The notes under the pieces were generated by a model that searched no databases, was not told the DNA's origin, and saw nothing but the letters and a program-made list of their open reading frames with translations. Below, one piece after another: positions 7,330-11,598 of a stretch of DNA of 29,205 nucleotides; position 1 is the stretch's first letter; every line of letters starts with the position of its first letter. The position numbers and the translations under genes are program-made. The DNA is from a virus, in IMG/VR virus record IMGVR_UViG_3300023174_008937, positions 1 through 29,205 of that record. One strand, written 5' to 3'.

Positions 7330-7707
7330 TTACACCGACTTCTTTGCACGTGGTTTACGTGCAGGTTTTTCTACAACTGCCACTGTGACCTGTTCTGCCA
7401 ATGGGGCAGCTTTGGGTTGACGTGGCTTACGTGTTTTTTTGACTTCCGGGACCACTTCTACTGCAACTGTTTCTGTCACTGGAGTTTCAGGCACCGCCGC
7501 TTCTGTGGTCTTGGCACGTGACTTCTTGGCGACAACTTTGGCAATTCCCTGTTCCACCATGGCGATAGCAGCCCTAACTTCCAGTACGAGCTTGTCCCAG
7601 TGCGTGACAAATTCAATACGACCGTCTGAATAATCAGTGCGTGTACTGTGGTTGCCTTGTGTTACCTGAGGTTTAGTTTGTTTGGTGGAACGTTTAGTTG
7701 TCTTCAT
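7330..7707 (-). CDS. basic protein with Lys/Pro/Ala-rich tail
   Basis: A 125-residue protein. The N-terminus is basic and polar (MKTTKRSTKQTKPQVTQ). Residues 28-65 (IEFVTHWDKLVLEVRAAIAMVEQGIAKV) form a plausible small helical core. The last 60 residues are low complexity with repeated K-P-R/K-x-R-K clusters (KKTRKPRQPKAAP, EKPARKPRAKKSV), like the tails of bacterial histone-H1-like proteins. A role in binding or packing DNA is a guess from composition only. A consensus TATAAATA lies exactly 5 nt before the ATG. The gene sits between tRNA-Asn and tRNA-Thr. Confidence 0.6.
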   Translation of the reverse strand: MKTTKRSTKQTKPQVTQGNHSTRTDYSDGRIEFVTHWDKLVLEVRAAIAMVEQGIAKVVAKKSRAKTTEAAVPETPVTETVAVEVVPEVKKTRKPRQPKAAPLAEQVTVAVVEKPARKPRAKKSV

Positions 7708-7712
7708 AAAAA

Positions 7713-7720
7713 TATTTATA
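7713..7720 (-). promoter_or_regulatory. consensus late-promoter box TATAAATA, 5 nt before ATG
   Basis: TATAAATA, TTTTT, then the ATG at 7707 on the minus strand. No Shine-Dalgarno sequence fits between them, consistent with a leaderless late mRNA. Confidence 0.65.
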
Positions 7721-7745
7721 CTCGAAATACAATACTACTATTTTT

Positions 7746-7821
7746 TGGCTCCCCGACCTGGGCTCGAACCAGGGACACACGGATTAACAGTCCGTTGCTC
7801 TACCGACTGAGCTATCGGGGA
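7746..7821 (-). tRNA. tRNA-Asn (anticodon GUU), CCA encoded
   Basis: Acceptor TCCCCGA/TCGGGGA, D-arm GCTC/GAGC, anticodon loop CTGTTAA (GTT), T-loop TTCGAGC, discriminator G. Confidence 0.95.
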
Positions 7822-7822
7822 A

Positions 7823-8437
7823 TTAAATTTGTATATATGGTTGTTTGATACCCAATCTCAATAAATCTGCTTCATCTAATTCTGGATTAAATCTGGTGCT
7901 TACTAAAAATCTTACTTTATCAGTGGGATTTATCACTGCATGAGGCAATGTAACATTAATTATCATTGGTTTAGTTGCAGTGACTCGACAACGCTCTTTG
8001 GCGGATTTAGCATCACACATCACAGAAGTATTTAGTGTTTTATCTACATGCCCCCATAAATTTCCCCAGATGGATCCCAATATCTTTGCATCATACCAAA
8101 CGGTATATGTATTTTCGTAGTTCTCGATGGGTATATTCAATGCCTGACTACGAAAAGATGCGTCAATGGAATCAATATGCGGAGGATAACTTTGATTTGG
8201 GGGCACAAGAGCAAATGCTGTTGCATGCCATCGATGGTAAAGATCCATGTCCTTTAAAAACTGCACAAAAACGGGTACTTGCTCTTGGAATTGCTCTTTC
8301 TTTTTGGGAGTAAAGACAATTTCTCGTTGATTGAAAGTTTTGGCAAATTTAACGAATTCTTCTTGAATATCTTTTAGATTTTCTATTTGAAATTCACTAT
8401 AAAACCAATTTTCATTAAAAGGTTTATAAATTGACAT
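7823..8437 (-). CDS. 2OG-Fe(II) oxygenase-like phage protein
   Basis: A 204-residue protein with the motif SYPPHIDSID (H-x-D, about residues 83-92) and a C-terminal TLPHAVINPTDKVRFLVSTRF (distal H and R, about 163-183), the iron and 2-oxoglutarate site of the dioxygenase-like fold. The C-terminal block closely matches the protein at 4343-5011. The 3' end lies 1 nt from tRNA-Asn. The structured non-coding stretch at 8489-8740 lies immediately upstream, so it may be part of this gene's leader if transcription reads through from tRNA-Lys. Substrate unknown. Confidence 0.6.
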   Translation of the reverse strand: MSIYKPFNENWFYSEFQIENLKDIQEEFVKFAKTFNQREIVFTPKKKEQFQEQVPVFVQFLKDMDLYHRWHATAFALVPPNQSYPPHIDSIDASFRSQALNIPIENYENTYTVWYDAKILGSIWGNLWGHVDKTLNTSVMCDAKSAKERCRVTATKPMIINVTLPHAVINPTDKVRFLVSTRFNPELDEADLLRLGIKQPYIQI

Positions 8438-8488
8438 GGGTCATCGCTAAAAAATTGCCAATGATGTTATTGGGGTGTAAATTTACTT

Positions 8489-8740
8489 ATACCAGACCAG
8501 TGTCAGTAATAATTTTACACTTCTGGTATTGGGAATAGGTGTCAGGCCACCTGCACCACCAGGCCCCTGACTGAGCTGTTACTCTGTCCAGATGTTCACT
8601 ATAGAGGAACATCACACCTGTCAGCCGTTCTCGTAGGGTCCGACTGCTACGCTGTTCCTCAAGGTGGACAGAGCACCTGAGAGTTTCTGGAAGTTCCGGC
8701 CGGAACTGGGACTCACAACCTCCTGATTGAACCGTCAGGA
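8489..8740 (-). ncRNA. candidate structured non-coding RNA
   Basis: A gene-free stretch with an unusual density of perfect inverted repeats. They are 8721-8726/8735-8740 (6 bp, loop 8); 8693-8706, a 14-nt palindrome GTTCCGGCCGGAAC; an outer 9-bp stem 8582-8590/8665-8673 enclosing 8591-8597/8607-8613 (7 bp, loop 9) and 8632-8636/8647-8651 (5 bp); 8541-8546/8566-8571 with an inner 8550-8553/8560-8563; and 8489-8496/8522-8529 (8 bp) with an inner 8499-8503/8517-8521. It starts right after the CCA of tRNA-Lys. The strand is inferred from the flanking minus-strand genes. It lacks group I core motifs and I do not match it to RNase P RNA, tmRNA or 6S RNA. Confidence 0.6.
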
Positions 8741-8751
8741 TCGGTAGTGTT

Positions 8752-9031
8752 TGGTACGAGTGGCGAGATTCGAACTCGCGACCATCGGATTAACTTACCA
8801 CTATAGTTTTCACTACCAATCCTGAGATTGTTTGTGGTCTGGACTTTATCTTCACCATGGCATAAAGCGTTAGGTGGTTCCTGTTAAGTCTCTACACCTT
8901 CCCATTGCTGGGCTTGGCTCGGTATTGCCATTTTACAGGGTTCACCGAATTTAAGAACATTCACACTGGAAGTTTCCTATCCAGGTGCTCCACACTAAAG
9001 TCCGGTGCTCTACCAACTGAGCTACACTCGC
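8752..9031 (-). tRNA. tRNA-Lys (anticodon UUU) interrupted by a group I intron
   Basis: The exons are 8998-9031 (acceptor GCGAGTG, D-arm GCTC/GAGC, first part of the anticodon arm) and 8752-8793 (rest of the anticodon arm, T-loop TTCGAAT, acceptor CACTCGT, discriminator A, CCA). Joined, they give a 76-nt tRNA whose anticodon loop is CTTTTAA, anticodon TTT. The intron splits the anticodon between positions 34 and 35. Confidence 0.9.
8794..8997 (-). ncRNA. group I intron in tRNA-Lys(UUU), 204 nt
   Basis: The minus strand carries the conserved group I core: GGCAATACCGAGCCAAGC (8912-8929), GGTGTAGAGACT (8887-8898, strand R of P7) and AAGATAAAGTCC (8841-8852, strand S). The last base is G (omega-G, 8794) and the 5' exon ends in U, as required for splicing. 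An internal GAG just downstream of the 5' splice site can pair with exon CUU, with the usual U-G wobble. There is no ORF inside. It resembles the intron at 19194-19394 in core and size but differs in its peripheral stems. Confidence 0.9.
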
Positions 9032-9039
9032 ATAAAATC

Positions 9040-9130
9040 TGGCGGAGAGTCAGGGATTCGAACCCTGGATACAGCTTAACTGTATGCCGGTTTAGTAGAC
9101 CGGTGCAATCGACCACTCTGCCAACTCTCC
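9040..9130 (-). tRNA. tRNA-Ser with unusual anticodon ACU, CCA encoded
   Basis: A class II tRNA with acceptor GGAGAGT/ACTCTCC, a long variable arm (ATACAG...CTGTAT), T-loop TTCGAAT and discriminator G. The anticodon stem CCGGT/ACCGG is perfect and its loop reads CTACTAA, giving anticodon ACT where GCT is expected for AGY serine codons. Confidence 0.88.
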
Positions 9131-9180
9131 CAACGTTCAACAAGTATACACAGTTTCTGATGTTGAGTCAATAAAAATAT

Positions 9181-9256
9181 TGGTGGGTCGTGACGGGCTC
9201 GAACCGCCGACATTCGCCTTGTAAGGGCGACGCTCTACCAACTGAGCTAACGACCC
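9181..9256 (-). tRNA. tRNA-Val (anticodon UAC), CCA encoded
   Basis: Acceptor GGGTCGT/ACGACCC, D-arm GCTC/GAGC, anticodon loop CTTACAA (TAC), T-loop TTCGAGC, discriminator A. Confidence 0.95.
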
Positions 9257-9266
9257 AATAAATTTG

Positions 9267-9351
9267 TGGTGCCCGGGGCCGGAATCGAACCGGCACGCCT
9301 TGCGGCGGGGGATTTTGAGTCCCCTGCGTCTACCTATTTCACCACCCGGGC
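9267..9351 (-). tRNA. tRNA-Leu (anticodon CAA), CCA encoded
   Basis: A class II tRNA with acceptor GCCCGGG/CCCGGGC, anticodon stem GGGGA/TCCCC, loop CTCAAAA (CAA), variable arm GCCGCAAGGCG, T-loop TTCGATT. Confidence 0.94.
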
Positions 9352-9354
9352 CGG

Positions 9355-9428
9355 GGTTGCGGAGACCTGGATTTGACCCAAGAACTCAGGCTTATGAGAC
9401 CTGTGTGATGCCATTTCACTATCCCGCG
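9355..9428 (-). tRNA. tRNA-Met-type (anticodon CAU), degenerate
   Basis: The anticodon arm CAGGT, CTCATAA, GCCTG is perfect with anticodon CAT. The T-loop reads GTCAAAT (G instead of T54). The acceptor strands CGCGGGA and TCTCCGCA pair well only with one bulged base. The 3' end GCAACC looks like an initiator tRNA (C1-A72 mismatch), but the anticodon stem lacks the three initiator G-C pairs and CCA is not fully encoded. It may be a decaying tRNA-Met or tRNA-fMet. Confidence 0.65.
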
Positions 9429-9552
9429 ACGGTATTTTACAACTGATTTGTTAATGAACACATCTACTATTTAACTAGTATACCATCGTTCAAAACAATT
9501 GTCAAATGAAAACCGTATTAGATAAGATAATAATCGATATTTTAAGAAAAAA

Positions 9553-9566
9553 TGTGCAGGTGCACA
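9553..9566. promoter_or_regulatory. TGTGCA-GG-TGCACA dyad
   Basis: A perfect 6-bp inverted repeat with a 2-bp spacer in the 215-nt gap before the small plus-strand genes, about 20 nt upstream of their late-promoter box. A similar dyad (TGTGCA-T-TGCACA) lies at 6-18. It is a possible operator; no protein is known. Nothing else was found in 9429-9552. Confidence 0.3.
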
Positions 9567-9584
9567 ATTTTTGTTGCAACCGCA

Positions 9585-9592
9585 CATAAATA
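9585..9592 (+). promoter_or_regulatory. late-promoter box CATAAATA
   Basis: CATAAATA on the plus strand, 51 nt upstream of the first small plus-strand gene (9644), giving a leader of about 45 nt that ends in the AGGAG ribosome-binding site. Confidence 0.55.
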
Positions 9593-9643
9593 ACTGTATA
9601 CTAGTTTTTAGTAACACAGTAATTTAACCAACAGGAGACAGCA

Positions 9644-9715
9644 ATGAACAATTGGCAGCCCATGACCGAGGAAGATTTTGCCTGGCTCGGTAGTTTAAAT
9701 AAAAAATCTCAGTGA
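9644..9715 (+). CDS. 23-residue peptide gene
   Basis: A short ORF with a strong, well-placed Shine-Dalgarno sequence (AGGAG, 6-10 nt before the ATG). It encodes MNNWQPMTEEDFAWLGSLNK followed by KSQ. It is followed after 11 nt by the ATG of the next small gene and ends just before that gene's GAGGA ribosome-binding site, so the two form a tight pair under one late promoter. I do not recognise the peptide. The strong ribosome-binding site and promoter are the reasons for calling it. Confidence 0.55.
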   Translation: MNNWQPMTEEDFAWLGSLNKKSQ

Positions 9716-9726
9716 GGACCACCCAT

Positions 9727-9903
9727 ATGAATAACTTATACAGTCTTATTGCATCGATTTTGATTTTTGTCACCAACGCCGCCTGGGCCGTCGAAACTGC
9801 CACAGACAAGTTGGTGGTGACTCCACCGATCATCATGCCCCAGGAGTTGGTCCTGGTAACTGAACAAGTTCTACCCCCACCAACACCAGTGATATTTAAA
9901 TAA
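9727..9903 (+). CDS. small secreted proline-rich protein
   Basis: A 58-residue protein starting MNNLYSLIASILIFVTNAAW with a clear signal peptide, likely cleaved at AWA. The mature part of about 36 residues is rich in Val and Pro (VVTPPIIMPQELVLV, VLPPPTPVIFK) and has no cysteines. The ATG is preferred over an in-frame GTG five codons upstream because GAGGA lies properly spaced before it. A rho-independent terminator follows 7 nt after the stop. It is probably a periplasmic or membrane-associated phage peptide of unknown role. Confidence 0.6.
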   Translation: MNNLYSLIASILIFVTNAAWAVETATDKLVVTPPIIMPQELVLVTEQVLPPPTPVIFK

Positions 9904-9909
9904 AAACAA

Positions 9910-9933
9910 GGGCACTCAGTGCCCTATTTTTTT
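9910..9933 (+). terminator. rho-independent terminator
   Basis: Stem GGGCAC/GTGCCC with loop TCA, followed by TATTTTTTT, directly after the small secreted protein gene. Confidence 0.85.
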
Positions 9934-10011
9934 AACCATACGCAACAAATTACTCAATCCATAAAATCAAAAACTCAAAACAACAGTTTCATTTGTTGAC
10001 ACAGTTAAAAA

Positions 10012-10019
10012 AATAAATA
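10012..10019 (+). promoter_or_regulatory. late-promoter-like box AATAAATA, 4 nt before ATG
   Basis: AATAAATA, ATTT, then the ATG of the desaturase at 10024. No Shine-Dalgarno sequence is visible. It mirrors the box-to-ATG spacing of several minus-strand genes. Confidence 0.45.
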
Positions 10020-10023
10020 ATTT

Positions 10024-10767
10024 ATGGTTGAAATTTTGTCAACATTGGTATATTTCTTTGTAATAGAATGTGTGGGATATTTGATCTACAGCATTTATAT
10101 TCATAGAGAAATTATACACAAGTACTGGGTTTTTCATCCAGCGTTATCCAGTCTGTTTAGATTTTATCTTTGGCTCAAATCTGGGCATGGCCACTGGGAA
10201 AGTTGGCAAAAGCAACTAGCCGCTATACATAGAAAGCATCATCGTTTCAGCGACACCGAACACGACCCCATCAGTGCCAAAGTGCATTCTATTAAAAAAG
10301 TTTTATCGGGAAAACCGCAAGCCAACGGAGTTCATTGGGTATCCCCCGAAGACATTGAAAAATATGCTTCAGACGTACCAGTCGATAACAGTTGGGCACA
10401 AAGAAAAATCTACAAGCATAAAAATTTAGGAAAAATTCTTTTTTGGGCAATTGTTACATTGATTTTTAATTTTCTAGGATTTATCTACGGACTACTTAAT
10501 TTTTTCTTTGTTGACCGTCTAGGAATTTATCTATCAACGGTATGGTTGCATCGACATGGTAACCTGCCAGCCAATCGAAACAAAAATAATTTAGATTTAA
10601 GTAAAAATTCTTATCCCTGGGGAAGTTTTTTGGCAGGGGAAGAACTACATTCCAACCATCACGATGACCCAACCAATCCCAATTTTGCAAAAAAATGGTA
10701 TGAGATTGATATTGGGTTTTGTTTCACGAAATTTCTCTCATGGTTTGGATTGGTGAAGTTTCATTAA
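10024..10767 (+). CDS. membrane fatty-acid desaturase
   Basis: A 247-residue membrane protein carrying the three histidine boxes of the acyl-CoA/acyl-lipid desaturase family: HREIIH (about residues 28-33), HRKHHRFSDTEHDP (about 69-82; compare HRxHHxxSDT..DPH) and GEELHSNHHDDP (about 205-216; compare GE..HNnHH). Hydrophobic segments at the N-terminus (LVYFFVIECVGYLIYSIYI) and centre (ILFWAIVTLIFNFLGFIYGL) fit membrane anchoring. Such enzymes use a di-iron centre, O2 and electrons from a carrier to place a double bond in an acyl chain. It is slightly shorter than typical bacterial DesC/Ole1-type enzymes but has all boxes. It stands alone on the plus strand. Substrate and position of desaturation cannot be read from sequence. 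Confidence 0.82.
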   Translation: MVEILSTLVYFFVIECVGYLIYSIYIHREIIHKYWVFHPALSSLFRFYLWLKSGHGHWESWQKQLAAIHRKHHRFSDTEHDPISAKVHSIKKVLSGKPQANGVHWVSPEDIEKYASDVPVDNSWAQRKIYKHKNLGKILFWAIVTLIFNFLGFIYGLLNFFFVDRLGIYLSTVWLHRHGNLPANRNKNNLDLSKNSYPWGSFLAGEELHSNHHDDPTNPNFAKKWYEIDIGFCFTKFLSWFGLVKFH

Positions 10768-10778
10768 TTTAATTTTGC

Positions 10779-10803
10779 AATACACCGAGCAGCTCGGTGT
10801 ATT
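10779..10803. repeat. 11-bp stem-loop after the desaturase gene
   Basis: AATACACCGAG, loop CAG, CTCGGTGTATT: a perfect 11-bp inverted repeat 12 nt after the desaturase stop. There is no immediate T-run on either strand, so it may end or protect the transcript without being a classic terminator. A second perfect inverted repeat (10831-10849) overlaps the stop codon of the converging small gene. Confidence 0.5.
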
Positions 10804-10838
10804 CGATATTAAAAAACCCAAACGCAAGTCAACCCAAT

Positions 10839-11018
10839 TTAATTGGGTTGCCCTGTGACTTTTTGTAACGCATCCTTGCGCATCAAGAATGTTCTGTTGG
10901 TGTTTTCCTGATGTCTAACTACCAGATATTCAATGCCTTCGATCAGGCGAATATCTCTGACATCATCGCACACCACACGCTCGTTATTGAATCGATTCTT
11001 CATCGTCACTGCTTTCAT
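10839..11018 (-). CDS. small hypothetical protein, 59 residues
   Basis: It encodes a protein beginning MKAVTMKNRFNNERVVCDDV and ending ALQKVTGQPN. The ribosome-binding site CAGGGGGC is well spaced before the ATG. The sequence (DIRLIEGIEYLVVRHQEN, RTFLMRKDAL) reads as a small beta-barrel-like or regulatory protein, but I recognise no family. Its TAA lies inside the perfect inverted repeat 10831-10849. It lies 27 nt downstream of the secreted HExxH gene, so the two are probably co-transcribed. Confidence 0.65.
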   Translation of the reverse strand: MKAVTMKNRFNNERVVCDDVRDIRLIEGIEYLVVRHQENTNRTFLMRKDALQKVTGQPN

Positions 11019-11045
11019 GTTATCGCCCCCTGTTAAATTACATAC

Positions 11046-11549
11046 TTATTGTTTTGTTAATCGATTCATCTGGTTAATACAACTGTTCCTGGAACTGGCG
11101 CTGGCCAATTCCATTACTGGCAGACGAATTCGGCCGTTTCTTTTCTTTAACCAGGCATTCTGAATATCATATGCTTCCTGCTCAAGTCGCATATGTGACT
11201 CGCACGATTCGGCGCCGTGTTTATTGGTTTTTCCTGACAGGTCCTGAAGATAATGTACTACCTCGTGAACATACAAACTTTTGCTGTAATCGTCCCAGTC
11301 GGTGATATTATCGTTTAAATAAATTGTCTGTTGATAGTAGACACCACGAGGAGACACCGCGCCACATTCTCCCCGACACATCCATTCTCGTAACTCCCTG
11401 TCAGTAATACGCTCTATTCTGGGAGCAGAATACTCTAATTTGGCCGGGTATAAGTCAAATACTTCTCTGGTCAACTCAGAAAAATTTACTGATGTCTGTG
11501 CCTGTGCGTCAGCACAAATCATCACCAACGTTAAAAAAAGTTTTTTCAT
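11046..11549 (-). CDS. secreted HExxH putative metallopeptidase (second copy type)
   Basis: A 167-residue protein. The start at MKKLFLTLVMICADAQAQ gives a clean signal peptide cleaved near AQA; an upstream in-frame ATG would bury it. The zinc motif is LYVHEVVHYLQ (about residues 80-90), followed by GAESCESHMRLEQEAYDIQN, where a glutamate could be the third ligand. Cysteine pairs (CRGEC, SC, SC) fit a periplasmic, disulfide-bonded protein. Its design matches 5111-5605: signal peptide, HE(L/V)VH, an E-x-x-A-Y/H-A-Y helix and a C-terminal Cys. The two are probably distant paralogues. It lies just downstream of the RTX protein gene. Confidence 0.65.
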   Translation of the reverse strand: MKKLFLTLVMICADAQAQTSVNFSELTREVFDLYPAKLEYSAPRIERITDRELREWMCRGECGAVSPRGVYYQQTIYLNDNITDWDDYSKSLYVHEVVHYLQDLSGKTNKHGAESCESHMRLEQEAYDIQNAWLKKRNGRIRLPVMELASASSRNSCINQMNRLTKQ

Positions 11550-11598
11550 AAGAAAATTTTTTAAAAATTTAGGATCTGACCTGAGTTCGTCAATACTA

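Noticed and set aside
8489-8740. The structured region as a third group I intron, RNase P RNA, tmRNA or GOLLD-type RNA
   Set aside because: None of the conserved core sequences I know for these are present, and it is much shorter than GOLLD/ROOL RNAs. Left as an unassigned candidate.
8905-9174. Plus-strand ORF of 89 codons
   Set aside because: It runs across the tRNA-Lys intron and exons and tRNA-Ser in antisense; no ribosome-binding site and a typical tRNA shadow.
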